From Bibersteinia trehalosi (GTDB lineage Bacteria > Pseudomonadota > Gammaproteobacteria > Enterobacterales > Pasteurellaceae): 64,000 bases of DNA. Each line of letters starts with the position of its first letter. The stretch's first letter is position 1. A program made the position numbers and the translations under genes. Shown here piece by piece: positions 1 to 9,186 of the stretch. A model generated the notes under the pieces. The model was not told the origin of the DNA. It ran no database searches and worked only from the letters and a program-made list of their open reading frames with translations. The stretch lies in NCBI RefSeq assembly GCF_004346205.1, contig NZ_SMAM01000002.1, positions 62,001-126,000 of the forward strand. The letters run 5' to 3'.

Positions 1-851
1 AATTCGTAACGTCCGAATAGTTCCATTAGCACATCGCGATTTTGTGGTTGGGGAATGAGCTGATCATGGCTAAGTGCTAATTCAACATCGGTTTTAATGG
101 TTGCAAGGGTATAAGAGAGATCTGCCATCGCCTTTTCTGCCGCTAATTTAGGCGCAAATGTTTTTGCCCCACGAAAGCTAAGCGTTGCCACTTTATCTAG
201 GTTCGCATAAATTTCTCGCATTGAACCAATACCTTGCAATAACGCAATGGCTGTTTTCTCGCCTACACCTTTTACCCCAGGGATATTATCTGAGCTATCG
301 CCTAGCAGAGCGAGATAATCAATAATAAGCTCCGGCGGAATACCATATTTTTCAACCACACCATCACGATCGAGCAATGTATTATTCATGGTGTTAATCA
401 GCATAATATGTTCATTCACCAACTGCGCCATATCTTTATCGCCGGTGCTGATTAGTACATCCTTACCATCTTTTGCCGCTTGTACCGCTAGCGTCCCAAT
501 CACATCATCTGCTTCCACGCCTTCAATAGAAATGAGAGGGATACCCAACGCTTTAATCATAGCGTGTAATGGCTGAATTTGGGCACGCAGTTCATCTGGC
601 ATAGGCGGTCGGTGCGATTTATACTGTTCGTACAGCTCATCGCGAAAGGTCTTTCCTTTAGCATCAAACACTACCGCAATATGGCTTGGCGCAACCTGTG
701 CAATCAGACTTTTTAACATATTCAATACACCGTACATTGCACCGGTAGGTTCACCTTGTTTATTCGTTAAAGGAGGGAAAGCATGAAAAGCACGATAAAG
801 ATAAGATGAACCATCAACGAGAACGAGTGGGTTTGCTGCAATTGTTGCCAT
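1..851 (-). CDS. polA: DNA polymerase I, N-terminal part (cut by window edge)
   Basis: The first 283 codons of DNA polymerase I are present and the gene continues beyond the left edge. The start is the ATG at 851-849. The visible part is the 5'-3' exonuclease (flap nuclease) domain that removes RNA primers and nicked strands in repair and Okazaki fragment maturation. Hallmarks seen are [14 protein letters not shown] at the N-terminus, [11 protein letters not shown] near residue 60, the metal-binding run [10 protein letters not shown] near residue 113, and the helix-hairpin-helix stretch [20 protein letters not shown] near residue 185. The gene has no stop in the window, so proofreading and polymerase domains cannot be judged. 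It lies 75 bp downstream of comEC on the same strand, and the gap shows no clear terminator. Confidence 0.97.
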   Translation of the reverse strand, partial: MATIAANPLVLVDGSSYLYRAFHAFPPLTNKQGEPTGAMYGVLNMLKSLIAQVAPSHIAVVFDAKGKTFRDELYEQYKSHRPPMPDELRAQIQPLHAMIKALGIPLISIEGVEADDVIGTLAVQAAKDGKDVLISTGDKDMAQLVNEHIMLINTMNNTLLDRDGVVEKYGIPPELIIDYLALLGDSSDNIPGVKGVGEKTAIALLQGIGSMREIYANLDKVATLSFRGAKTFAPKLAAEKAMADLSYTLATIKTDVELALSHDQLIPQPQNRDVLMELFGRYE

Positions 852-926
852 AGGGAAATCTCTTTGCTACTAAAAAGTGCTTATTATAACAAAATTCTAA
901 AAAGGTATTGCCGTTTTTAGTGATGG

Positions 927-3209
927 CTATCTCGCAAAATAGTCAGAATACCAAGGGCTATAATGATTTCTAGCGGTTTTAATCCGATAGTTCTCCCGTT
1001 CAAATAATACCGTTATCATCCCTTTATCCGCAGTATTAAAATGCTGAATACCAAGTTTATCTAAACGTGTTGTTACAGATAAACTTGGCATTTTCCAAGG
1101 ATTAAAACGACTTGCAGAAATAAAAGCAGCTTGTGGCTGTGTCGCTGCAAGTAACGTGTAACTTGTACTGGTTTTACTGCCATGATGCCCAACTTGAAGA
1201 AAATCTATTTTCCCTACTCGCATGGCAAATTCTCGCTCTTGAGCTGTACCGCTATCCCCAGTGAGCAAAATACGATACTGACCTATTTCCCCCACTAAAA
1301 CACAAGAATCTGCATTTTTTGCTCTCTCAACCACTTGATAGGGATAAACAGCTGTAAAACGTAATTGTCCAAATTGCCACTGTTTTCCTGCCACACAGGC
1401 CTCGGCTAAATCTGGCGAATAGCGATTTTTAGCAGATAAAATTAAACGACTATAAGGGTAATATTGCAATAATGGTCTAACTCCGCCTGCATGATCATTA
1501 TCATCATGGCTGACGATAATGGCTTCTAGCGTTAGCCCATTTCTGCGCAGATAGGGGAGAATTTCTATCTCTGCCATTGAACCACCTTGCCAACCCGCTC
1601 CGGTATCATACAACACCACTTTACGTTTGCCATTTTCATCGGTATAAACAAATGCCATTGCCAACCCTTGTCCAACATCAAAATGTATCCATGCCACTTC
1701 AGATTTAGCTACATTCAGCCACCAACTACCACATTGATACAATGCCAATGTGGTAACAATAATTAAACTTAACCTACTTCTAAGCAGCTCCCTATAATAA
1801 GTAATGAGTAAGAAAAATAAGGCAAGACAGACTAAACGCCATTGCATAATCTGACTAATCGGTAACCATGCTGTTGATAAATATTCCAGTACATCTAAAT
1901 TAATTTGTAATAGCCAATCTACCCATGCCCAACTCTGTAGCAAGTTATTACTCAGTAAACTGAATAAAATTAATGGTACAACAAGTAAACTAAATAGTGG
2001 CACAACCAATAAATTTGCAACAAATGCCCAAGCAGAAAGCCCATCGAAAAAATAGAGCTGTACAGGTAAAAAACAAAATGCAATGCCAATTTGCAAATGA
2101 ATTAATTGCACCAAATACCGTACACCCCAAATTTTCTGCAGTCGTTCAAAAATTGAAAAATGTGATAATGGAAAATAACGATACCAACAGATTAACCCTG
2201 CCACCGCTAAAATCGAAAGCCAAAAACTATCGGAAAGCAAACAGAATGGATCTAACACGATCAATAAAGTGACACACCGTAACCATAATTGCCCAGCAGT
2301 ATAATAACGTCTACTCAAACGGCAGCCTAATATAAGGCTTATTGCTATCACTGCGCGTACGGTTGGTATGCTAAATCCAGCTAAAAAACTATAGCCCCAA
2401 GCGGTTAAGAACCCGCCCAAAATTGCAAAAAAATATGGATTTTTCACCGCTTGTTTTAGCTGAAACCGGTAGCAAATGCTCCCTAAAATATAGAGCCCAC
2501 CTTTTGTAACCCCAAACCCCAATGCAAAAACAAGCGCAATATGCAAACCAGAAATCGCCACTAGATGTGCCGTCGCTGTGTGCTGAAAATATTGCCAATG
2601 TTGTGGGTTAAGCCATGCTCGTTCACCAAAAGCAAGCGCTAAAATCACCCCTTGAGAGGTAAATTCTTGAGTCTGTTGAGCTATTTTTGTAAGCCAAGAT
2701 GCCCGAAATCCTTGCGATGGTTGAGTAAGCTTCTGCGCTGTTTTGACGGTTGCGGTTGCCGAAATGTGCTGGGCGATATACCAGCGTTGTCGATTAAAAT
2801 TGCCCTCATTCAATCTGGCAGAGATAGGACGTAAACGTAATTCGGCAAAATACTTTTGATCCAAAAATAGCGCTGTTTCCGCCTGCCACCATAAATATAC
2901 AAGGCTGCCATCTTCTCGTTGTGCAATCGCACTCGGCATACCGTCTTGCTTTAAAATACGTTGAATATGGATCTGTTCTTGACTTGTGTAAGCGGTCTGT
3001 TTATGTAAATTTTCTGCAAAATCACTGACTCTGATATAGCACTGTAGGATAAATATCGCCGTTAAACCTAATAGTTTATCTTGTCTTACGCCTGCATAGC
3101 ACAATAGCAATGTTCCCCAAATAAAACCTAGCCATAAATAAAGTGAAGGCAAGTAAAGTATGGGCAATATACTTATCAAGAAGCAATAACAGCAACGCTC
3201 TACGTTCAT
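927..3209 (-). CDS. comEC: ComEC/Rec2 family competence DNA channel
   Basis: Inner-membrane channel that carries single-stranded transforming DNA into the cytoplasm; the H. influenzae homologue is named rec2. The 760-residue length is normal for the family. The order is N-terminal membrane helices with the soluble DUF4131-like region, the hydrophobic Competence domain in the middle (SGLHIALVFALG near residue 220), then a metallo-beta-lactamase-like C-terminal domain with HFDVGQG near 506, DTGAGW, SHDDNDHAGG near 561, LLTGDSG and VGHHGSK. The reading frame is intact. A CRP-S site lies 73-94 bp upstream of the start codon, as expected for a Sxy/CRP-controlled competence gene. The ATG at 3209 is kept because no better upstream start is seen. 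Confidence 0.95.
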   Translation of the reverse strand: MNVERCCYCFLISILPILYLPSLYLWLGFIWGTLLLCYAGVRQDKLLGLTAIFILQCYIRVSDFAENLHKQTAYTSQEQIHIQRILKQDGMPSAIAQREDGSLVYLWWQAETALFLDQKYFAELRLRPISARLNEGNFNRQRWYIAQHISATATVKTAQKLTQPSQGFRASWLTKIAQQTQEFTSQGVILALAFGERAWLNPQHWQYFQHTATAHLVAISGLHIALVFALGFGVTKGGLYILGSICYRFQLKQAVKNPYFFAILGGFLTAWGYSFLAGFSIPTVRAVIAISLILGCRLSRRYYTAGQLWLRCVTLLIVLDPFCLLSDSFWLSILAVAGLICWYRYFPLSHFSIFERLQKIWGVRYLVQLIHLQIGIAFCFLPVQLYFFDGLSAWAFVANLLVVPLFSLLVVPLILFSLLSNNLLQSWAWVDWLLQINLDVLEYLSTAWLPISQIMQWRLVCLALFFLLITYYRELLRSRLSLIIVTTLALYQCGSWWLNVAKSEVAWIHFDVGQGLAMAFVYTDENGKRKVVLYDTGAGWQGGSMAEIEILPYLRRNGLTLEAIIVSHDDNDHAGGVRPLLQYYPYSRLILSAKNRYSPDLAEACVAGKQWQFGQLRFTAVYPYQVVERAKNADSCVLVGEIGQYRILLTGDSGTAQEREFAMRVGKIDFLQVGHHGSKTSTSYTLLAATQPQAAFISASRFNPWKMPSLSVTTRLDKLGIQHFNTADKGMITVLFERENYRIKTARNHYSPWYSDYFAR

Positions 3210-3239
3210 CTAAAGTATCATTAAAATTCACAACGATTG

Positions 3240-3245
3240 ATTATG
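3240..3245 (-). promoter_or_regulatory. Candidate -10 box of comEC promoter
   Basis: The minus-strand hexamer CATAAT matches five of six bases of the sigma-70 -10 consensus. With a start site about seven bases downstream, the centre of the CRP-S site falls near -60, the normal position for a class I CRP activator site. No good -35 box is seen, which is typical of activator-dependent promoters. The start site is inferred. Confidence 0.45.
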
Positions 3246-3281
3246 AATAGCTCTCAGGAAAAGAACAGTGTAGAAACAAAC

Positions 3282-3303
3282 TTTTTCGATCTCGATCCCA
3301 AAA
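3282..3303 (-). promoter_or_regulatory. CRP-S site (Sxy-dependent CRP site) upstream of comEC
   Basis: A 22-bp near-palindrome with the core TTCGATCTCGATCCCA flanked by T and A tracts. Against the published Pasteurellaceae CRP-S consensus (core TGCGA-N6-TCGCA with T/A flanks) I count three mismatches in 22 positions. The CG at the inner half-site distinguishes it from ordinary CRP sites (TGTGA). It is placed for activation of comEC. Confidence 0.7.
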
Positions 3304-3323
3304 TAAACGTACTCTCTTGACAA

Positions 3324-3361
3324 TAAAAAAGACCGAGTTCGATGGAATACCAAACTCAGTC
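3324..3361 (-). terminator. Rho-independent terminator of sstT
   Basis: Read on the minus strand, a nine-base-pair stem (GACTGAGTT / AACTCGGTC, one G-U pair) is followed by a run of six T. It lies about 70 bp after the sstT stop codon, upstream of the comEC promoter, and so separates the two transcripts. Confidence 0.8.
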
Positions 3362-3429
3362 CTAGATTTAAATGAGTCTAACTTTTTAGCGCAAATCAGA
3401 CCACACCCTTTTATTCATTCATTTTTCGC

Positions 3430-4641
3430 TTATTTATTGTCCGCTTCCATACTTACTGCTGCGGTAAATAACACGTCAGTAGAAGAATTCAGTGCGGTTT
3501 CAGCGGAGTCTTGTAATACCCCAATAATAAAGCCAACCCCAATAACTTGTGCTGCAATATCATTTGGAATATTAAATAAGCTACACGCTAATGGAATTAA
3601 TAATAATGAACCACCAGCAACACCCGATGCACCACAAGCACATACAGAGGCCACAACACTTAATAATAATGCGGTAAAGAAATCTGGCTGAATACCTTGA
3701 GTATAAGCTGCTGCTAAAGTTAATACAGTGATGGTAATCGCTGCACCTGCCATATTAATGTTTGCACCCAATGGAATAGAAACAGAATAGATTTCTTCTT
3801 TTAAACCTAAACGTTTTGCCAGATTCATATTCACAGGGATATTAGCTGCAGAACTACGCGTGAAAAATGCCGTTGTACCACTTTCACGTAAACAACTTAA
3901 AGTTAATGGATATGGGTTACGTCGGATTTTCCAATAAACCAACAACGGGTTGATCACTAATGCAACAATTAACATTGCCCCTAATAATACGGCTAATAAT
4001 TGCGCATAGCCAACGAAAGCTTCAATACCGTTGGTTGCAACTGTTTCTGCAACTAAGCCAAAAACCCCAATTGGCGCAAAGGCAATCACAACTTTCACCA
4101 CAAATGACACCGCATTTGCAAAATCATTTAAGAACGCTTTACTACTCGCAGAACCGTGACGAAAAGCAATGCCTAAACCGATAGACCACGCTAAGATACC
4201 AATAAAGTTACCATTTGAAATTGCACCAATCGGGTTATCCACTAAATTGAAAATCACTGTTTTCAATACTTCACCAACACCTTGTGGCGGTGCTAAGTTA
4301 CCTGGATCTTTCGCTAATTCTAAGGTTGTTGGGAATGCAAAACTTAAAACAACTGCGGTTAATGCCGCGGTAAATGTACCTAATAGATAAAGTACAATAA
4401 TAGGTTTCAAGCGACTGTCGCTACCTACTTCTTTATTTGCAATAGCAGATAGTACTAAGGAGAACACCAAAATTGGCGCAATTGCGCGTAAAGATTTTAC
4501 AAAGAATTGACCTAAAACGCCTACGCTCTCCGCGCCCTCTTTACTAATGACTGCTAAGATTATCCCAAGCACCAAACCAATGGCGATACGTAATACTAAA
4601 TTACCACCAAGGATTCTGGCTGATAAAGATTGATTACTCAT
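3430..4641 (-). CDS. sstT: Serine/threonine:sodium symporter SstT
   Basis: Sodium-driven uptake of L-serine and L-threonine across the inner membrane, in the dicarboxylate/amino acid:cation symporter (DAACS) family. The 403-residue length is close to E. coli SstT. The protein is mostly hydrophobic helices. Family signs are the serine-rich [15 protein letters not shown] near residue 255, the sodium-site stretch [20 protein letters not shown] near 290, and the later [17 protein letters not shown]. The start ATG at 4641 is preceded by AAGGAAGC on the minus strand. It is a single-gene unit: a terminator follows and a divergent gene, dgkA, lies upstream. Confidence 0.93.
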   Translation of the reverse strand: MSNQSLSARILGGNLVLRIAIGLVLGIILAVISKEGAESVGVLGQFFVKSLRAIAPILVFSLVLSAIANKEVGSDSRLKPIIVLYLLGTFTAALTAVVLSFAFPTTLELAKDPGNLAPPQGVGEVLKTVIFNLVDNPIGAISNGNFIGILAWSIGLGIAFRHGSASSKAFLNDFANAVSFVVKVVIAFAPIGVFGLVAETVATNGIEAFVGYAQLLAVLLGAMLIVALVINPLLVYWKIRRNPYPLTLSCLRESGTTAFFTRSSAANIPVNMNLAKRLGLKEEIYSVSIPLGANINMAGAAITITVLTLAAAYTQGIQPDFFTALLLSVVASVCACGASGVAGGSLLLIPLACSLFNIPNDIAAQVIGVGFIIGVLQDSAETALNSSTDVLFTAAVSMEADNK

Positions 4642-4850
4642 AAAGCTTCCTTATAAGACAAAATATATAAAAATGAAGTTTTGAAGATTAACGGAAAAGC
4701 CTGCTTTTTGGAATAGTTCATGTACAATTTTTTGAAATTTGTAACTAAAATATGCTTTCGATTTAATTTAACGCATTAATTTCAAATCGATTTTTGCTTA
4801 CAAACACTATTTTCGGTAAAATGTGCCAAAATTTTTTTAGCAACACTGTC

Positions 4851-5213
4851 ATGAAACCTCAAAATAGCGTAAATTTACAACGCGTGTTCAATGCAACCCG
4901 CTATTCTTTACAAGGTTTAAAAAAAGCCTACCAATCTGAAGCTGCATTTCGTCAAGAGATGTGGCTTTCTTTTTTTCTACTCCCCGCTGGCTTATATCTA
5001 GGGGAAGGTGCCAGTGAAAAAGTGCTGTTATGTGCATCAGTCTTCATCGTACTGATTACCGAATTACTCAATAGCGCCATTGAAACAGTTGTAGATCGCA
5101 TTGGTAGTGAATTTCACGAGCTTTCTGGCAAGGCAAAAGATATCGGTTCTGCCGCAGTATTTACCTCAATAGTACTATTTTGCCTTACTTGGCTATTAAT
5201 TTTATGCAATTAA
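4851..5213 (+). CDS. dgkA: Diacylglycerol kinase (prokaryotic type)
   Basis: Small integral membrane kinase that phosphorylates diacylglycerol to phosphatidate, recycling lipid left over from membrane-derived glycan or lipopolysaccharide decoration. From the ATG at 4851 the product has 120 residues, the normal size, with three membrane helices. The active-site region is LITELLNSAIETVVDRIG near residue 70, containing the conserved Glu and Asn of the family, followed by HELSGKAKDIGSAAV. An upstream in-frame ATG at 4794 would add 19 residues without family similarity and is rejected. ushA starts 34 bp after the stop on the same strand, so the two may share a transcript. Confidence 0.95.
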   Translation: MKPQNSVNLQRVFNATRYSLQGLKKAYQSEAAFRQEMWLSFFLLPAGLYLGEGASEKVLLCASVFIVLITELLNSAIETVVDRIGSEFHELSGKAKDIGSAAVFTSIVLFCLTWLLILCN

Positions 5214-5247
5214 ATTGACTTTTCCCTCAGCAAATAAGGAGATATCC

Positions 5248-6897
5248 ATGAAATTTAAAAAAACTCTGCTTTCTGTTGCAATGCTGGCTGCATCAACTGC
5301 TATGGCTTATGAAACAGATAAAACTTATCAATTTACCGTACTCCATTTAAATGATACCCACGGGCACTTCTGGAAAAATGATAAAAGTGAATACGGTTTT
5401 GCCGCTCAAAAAACAGCAATTGATGCGGTTCGTAAAGAAGTGGCAGAAAAAGGTGGCGAGCTACTCTTTATTCATGCGGGTGACTACAATACTGGGGTGC
5501 CTGAATCTGATATGCAAAATGCTAAGCCGGATATTGAAGGCCTAAACATGTTAGGTGTAGATACCCTAGTTTTAGGTAACCACGAATTTGACCATCCTTT
5601 ACAAGTACTTGATATGCAAGAAAAATGGGCAACTTTTCCATTTATTTCTGCCAACGTTGTCAATAAAAAAACGCAAAAACCATTAGTTAAACCTTATGTA
5701 ACATTTGACAAAGGTGGGTTAAAAATCGCTGTACTTGGCTTAACTACTGAAGATACGGCTAAACTAGGTAATCCTGATGTTACTGAAAATGTTGTGTTCC
5801 AAGACCCGATTGAAACCGCTCGCACGACATTAAAAGAAATTAATGAAAAGGAAAAACCTGATGTTCGTATTGCCTTAACCCATATGGGCTACTATTTTGA
5901 TGAACAACATGGCATGAATGCGCCTGGTGACGTGTCATTAGCACGCCGTTTAGATCATAATGCATTAGATTTAATTGTGGGGGGACATACGCACGACACC
6001 GTATGCGTAAATGATGAAGGTACAGGTCTAAAAGCACCGTATAAACCAGGTGATGAGTGTAAACCAGATTATCAAAATGGTACTTGGATTGTACAAGCTG
6101 GTGAATGGGGTAAATATCTAGGTCGTGCTGATTTTGAATTTAAAAACGGTGAAACCAAATTAGTGAAATATGAGTTAATCCCAATTAACCTAAAACAAAA
6201 AGTGAAGTTAGAAGACGGCAAAACCGAATATCAACTCTACCAAGATGAAATTGCCGAAGATCAAGCTGTCTTTGAGCATCTGAAAAAATACCAAGATGAG
6301 GGTGATAAACTACTTGGTATTAAAGTAGGGACAGTGCAAGGTGGTGTATTAGAAGGAAATCGCGATGTCATTCGATTCCACCAAACAAATTTAGGTCGCC
6401 TCATCGCGCAATCACAAATGGAGCGAGTAAAAGCAGATGTAGGGATTATGAATTCAGGTGGTATTCGTACTTCAATTCATGAAGGTGATGTAACTTATAA
6501 AGATATCCTTACTGTACAGCCTTTTGGAAATATTATTTCAACAGTTGATCTCACCGGTCAAGAATTGCTGGATTATCTCAATGTTGTCGCATTAAAAGAA
6601 GTTGATATGGGAGCATATCCTCAATTTGCAGGGATTTCAATGGTAGTTGATCGCCAAGCGAAACAAGTGTCTGAGGTAAAAATTGCTGGTGCGCCATTAG
6701 ATCTGAATAAACGTTATAAAGTGTCTATTCCAGACTATTGCGCAGCAGGCGGTGATGGCTATCCTGTGATGAAAAAACATCCAAGCTATGTCAGCACAGG
6801 TTTTGTTGATGCAGAAATGTTGAAAAAATATTTTGAAGAAAACTCCCCGATTGATCCAAGCAAATTCGATCCGAAAAACGATATTATCTTCAAATAG
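5248..6897 (+). CDS. ushA: Periplasmic UDP-sugar hydrolase / 5'-nucleotidase UshA
   Basis: Periplasmic enzyme that cleaves UDP-sugars and nucleoside monophosphates so that nucleosides can be salvaged. The start ATG at 5248 follows AAGGAGA at 5236 and opens a typical signal peptide ending near TAMA-YE; 549 residues in all, as in E. coli UshA (550). Metallophosphoesterase motifs are LHLNDTHGHFW, HAGDYNTG, GNHEFDHP, THMGYYF and GGHTHD. Two cysteines match the E. coli UshA pair (DTVC and DECKPD). The C-terminal nucleotidase domain has SGGIRTSI, QPFGNI and AAGGDGYPVM. In this family NadN is related and allows NAD use, but the whole-length pattern here, including GKYLGRADFEFKNGE, fits UshA better. 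The GGH-T-H motif replaces the Gln of E. coli UshA with His, a common variant. Confidence 0.92.
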   Translation: MKFKKTLLSVAMLAASTAMAYETDKTYQFTVLHLNDTHGHFWKNDKSEYGFAAQKTAIDAVRKEVAEKGGELLFIHAGDYNTGVPESDMQNAKPDIEGLNMLGVDTLVLGNHEFDHPLQVLDMQEKWATFPFISANVVNKKTQKPLVKPYVTFDKGGLKIAVLGLTTEDTAKLGNPDVTENVVFQDPIETARTTLKEINEKEKPDVRIALTHMGYYFDEQHGMNAPGDVSLARRLDHNALDLIVGGHTHDTVCVNDEGTGLKAPYKPGDECKPDYQNGTWIVQAGEWGKYLGRADFEFKNGETKLVKYELIPINLKQKVKLEDGKTEYQLYQDEIAEDQAVFEHLKKYQDEGDKLLGIKVGTVQGGVLEGNRDVIRFHQTNLGRLIAQSQMERVKADVGIMNSGGIRTSIHEGDVTYKDILTVQPFGNIISTVDLTGQELLDYLNVVALKEVDMGAYPQFAGISMVVDRQAKQVSEVKIAGAPLDLNKRYKVSIPDYCAAGGDGYPVMKKHPSYVSTGFVDAEMLKKYFEENSPIDPSKFDPKNDIIFK

Positions 6898-6916
6898 ATT
6901 AATCTGCTAAAATAGC

Positions 6917-6957
6917 AAGCGGTCATTTTTGCAGAATTTTTTGCAAAAAGACCGCTT
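6917..6957. terminator. Paired uptake-signal inverted repeat after ushA
   Basis: Two opposed uptake-signal-like sequences (AAGCGGTC ... GACCGCTT) form a stem-loop just after ushA, and the arms extend into matching T/A and TTTTGC tracts. Such USS pairs often double as terminators in Pasteurellaceae. It lies 20 bp after the ushA stop and 17 bp before the yacL start, so it may separate them. Confidence 0.6.
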
Positions 6958-6974
6958 ATTTTTTAGGAGTGCTT

Positions 6975-7355
6975 ATGGAATACCAATTTACTCATACAAT
7001 GCATGGCGTTGTAGCAAAATGTTCAATGGATCACGAAGCTTTTGCTCGTTGGTTAAACACCGAACTTGCCCCCAACCCAAAAGATCTTGATAAAATTTTG
7101 CAAGAAATCGACCGTTGTCGCAAAGCGTTCCCTAACCATTACGAGGCGCTATTTGAAGGGCATGAATATTCACTTTATATCAGTTATGAAGAAGTTGTTG
7201 CCAAAGCCAATAACCTAGAAATGGAGTTGGACGATTTAGACGCAATCGCAGAAGGCTTAAACTATTATGATGAAGAAAGTATTGCCTTCTGTGGCTTGGA
7301 AGATTTTGAAGCATTTTTGACCGCTTACCAACGTTTTGTTAATACTTACCATTAA
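6975..7355 (+). CDS. yacL: YacL family protein (UPF0231)
   Basis: Small acidic cytoplasmic protein of the YacL/UPF0231 family, with no established biochemical function. The start ATG at 6975 has AGGAG five bases upstream; the GTG two codons earlier overlaps that site and is rejected. The product has 126 residues. Matching features to E. coli YacL are [20 protein letters not shown] near residue 60 and the C-terminal [17 protein letters not shown]. It has no signal peptide or membrane segment. It is cut off from ushA by the USS pair and is probably transcribed on its own. Confidence 0.85.
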   Translation: MEYQFTHTMHGVVAKCSMDHEAFARWLNTELAPNPKDLDKILQEIDRCRKAFPNHYEALFEGHEYSLYISYEEVVAKANNLEMELDDLDAIAEGLNYYDEESIAFCGLEDFEAFLTAYQRFVNTYH

Positions 7356-7470
7356 GCGTGTTGATATTTCATATTAACTTTGATTTATTCGCTGAAATTT
7401 GAGCCAGATCGCATATTTCATACTGGCTCTTTGCTAGAATATCGCCACCTTTCATTTTTGCGTTTAAATT

Positions 7471-9120
7471 ATGAGCGATATTGCATTAACAGTTAGTTTA
7501 ATCTCTCTTGTTTCAGTTATTGGGCTATGGCTAGGGCAAATCAAAATTCGGGGGGTCGGCTTAGGTATCGGAGGGGTTCTCTTCGGTGGAATTCTTGTTG
7601 CCCACTTTGCTGCCCAGTGGGGTATTCAACTTGACCCTCATACACTACACTTTATTCAAGAATTCGGTCTTATCCTCTTTGTCTATACCATTGGAATTCA
7701 AGTCGGGCCAGCATTCTTCTCCTCTCTCCGCCAATCAGGCTTAAAACTTAACGGCTTTGCCTTACTGATTGTCGCCTTAAGTGGTTTATTGGTGATCATA
7801 CTACATAAACTTTTCGCCATTCCATTACCAGCCATTTTAGGTGTATTTTCTGGCGCTGTAACTAACACACCATCGCTTGGTGCAGGGCAACAAATTCTCA
7901 ATGAACTCGGCGCGGATACTGCCGTGATGGGCATGGGTTATGCGATTGCTTACCCATTTGGCATCATTGGCATTTTGCTTTCTATGTGGCTCATTCGTGT
8001 ATTACTGCATATAAATATTGAACAAGAAGCCACAGAATTTGAACGCCATCATAATGCAGATAAAATCGGCTTAAGCACCCAGAATGTAAAAATTACGAAT
8101 CCCAACTTAAATGGCTTAACCTTAAAGGAACTTCCTGATTTTGAACTGCATGATGTAGTTTACTCTCGCTTAAAACGCAATGGCGAACTCTTTGTACCAA
8201 AAGTCGATACTCAACTGCAAATTGGTGATATTTTACATTTAGTGGGCGAACCTAGTACTTTACGCAAAATGCAGCTTATTCTAGGCGAAAATGTCGAAAC
8301 ATCACTTTCCACCAAAGGTACTATGTTTCGTTCTGAACGTGCGGTAGTCACAAACGAGAAAGTCTTTGGCAAACAGATCCGCCAATTAATGCTCAAAGGC
8401 AAATATGATGTCGTTATTTCACGCTTAAATCGCGCAGGCGTTGAATTAGTCGCAAACGGTGAAATGCACTTACAGTTTGGAGATGTGCTTACGCTAGTTG
8501 GTCGGAAAGAAGATATCGACACGGTTATGGCAATTATCGGTAACGCTCAACAGAAATTACAACAGGTGCAAATGTTACCGATTTTTATCGGGATTGGACT
8601 TGGCGTATTATTAGGATCCATTCCGCTTTATTTACCGGGTTTCCCCGTTGCACTCAAACTGGGCTTAGCCGGAGGCCCTTTGGTAGTCGCGCTACTACTC
8701 GCTCGCATTGGCAGCATTGGAAAACTCTATTGGTTTATGCCTCCTAGTGCCAACCTAGCGCTACGAGAAATTGGAATTGTACTATTTTTGGCCGTAGTGG
8801 GTTGGAAAGCTGGAGGCAATTTCTTATCAACTTTGCTAAGCAAAGACGGGATGATTTGGATTGCCGCAGGCGCAGTCATTACCGCAATTCCTCTACTCAT
8901 TACAGCTATCGTAGCTCGCCTCTATGGTAAACTCAATTACCTTACCCTATGTGGACTACTCGCAGGCTCAATGACAGACCCTCCTGCGCTTGCTTTTGCA
9001 AATGCACTTAAAGAAACTAATGGTGCAGCAGCTCTTGCTTATGCAACGGTTTATCCGCTAGTCATGTTCTGCCGAATTGTACTACCACAAATTTTAGCGA
9101 TTTTACTTTGGGTAGGCTAA
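7471..9120 (+). CDS. YidE-type putative antiporter with two RCK-C (TrkA_C) domains
   Basis: Inner-membrane protein of the AspT/YidE/YbjL family, 549 residues. Two hydrophobic halves (about residues 1-175 and 370-549), each with five or so helices, surround a soluble centre. The centre carries two TrkA C-terminal-like domains ([20 protein letters not shown] and [20 protein letters not shown] regions), which usually sense a small ligand. The motifs [16 protein letters not shown] and [15 protein letters not shown] are the repeated family signature of each half. Members exchange amino acids or dicarboxylates in some species, but for YidE the substrate is not established. No partner decarboxylase gene is nearby to hint at it. 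It is a single-gene unit ending in a terminator shared with pmbA. Confidence 0.88.
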   Translation: MSDIALTVSLISLVSVIGLWLGQIKIRGVGLGIGGVLFGGILVAHFAAQWGIQLDPHTLHFIQEFGLILFVYTIGIQVGPAFFSSLRQSGLKLNGFALLIVALSGLLVIILHKLFAIPLPAILGVFSGAVTNTPSLGAGQQILNELGADTAVMGMGYAIAYPFGIIGILLSMWLIRVLLHINIEQEATEFERHHNADKIGLSTQNVKITNPNLNGLTLKELPDFELHDVVYSRLKRNGELFVPKVDTQLQIGDILHLVGEPSTLRKMQLILGENVETSLSTKGTMFRSERAVVTNEKVFGKQIRQLMLKGKYDVVISRLNRAGVELVANGEMHLQFGDVLTLVGRKEDIDTVMAIIGNAQQKLQQVQMLPIFIGIGLGVLLGSIPLYLPGFPVALKLGLAGGPLVVALLLARIGSIGKLYWFMPPSANLALREIGIVLFLAVVGWKAGGNFLSTLLSKDGMIWIAAGAVITAIPLLITAIVARLYGKLNYLTLCGLLAGSMTDPPALAFANALKETNGAAALAYATVYPLVMFCRIVLPQILAILLWVG

Positions 9121-9128
9121 CAAGCGGT
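9120..9128 (+). repeat. Uptake signal core ACAAGCGGT
   Basis: Exact nine-base core overlapping the last base of the yidE-like stop codon and followed by TTTTAC; it lies between convergent genes. Confidence 0.8.
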
Positions 9129-9155
9129 TTTACTTGTTCATCATATTGCAAAAAG

Positions 9156-9182
9156 AACCCTGATTTATCATCAGGGTTTCTT
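9156..9182. terminator. Terminator between yidE-like gene and pmbA
   Basis: Nine-base-pair stem AACCCTGAT / ATCAGGGTT with a five-base loop, followed by TTCTTATTT on the plus strand. It sits between two convergent genes and can serve the plus-strand gene. The T-tract on the other side is weaker. Confidence 0.75.
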
Positions 9183-9186
9183 ATTT

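Noticed and set aside
3317-3691. Plus-strand frame of 124 codons opposite the sstT 3' end
   Set aside because: It is antisense to conserved SstT codons and begins inside the sstT terminator; no ribosome-binding site or family resemblance.
4755-4795. Regulatory palindrome between sstT and dgkA
   Set aside because: A seven-base inverted repeat (TCGATTT / AAATCGA) exists, but in AT-rich DNA with no matching known operator, so it is not listed as a feature.
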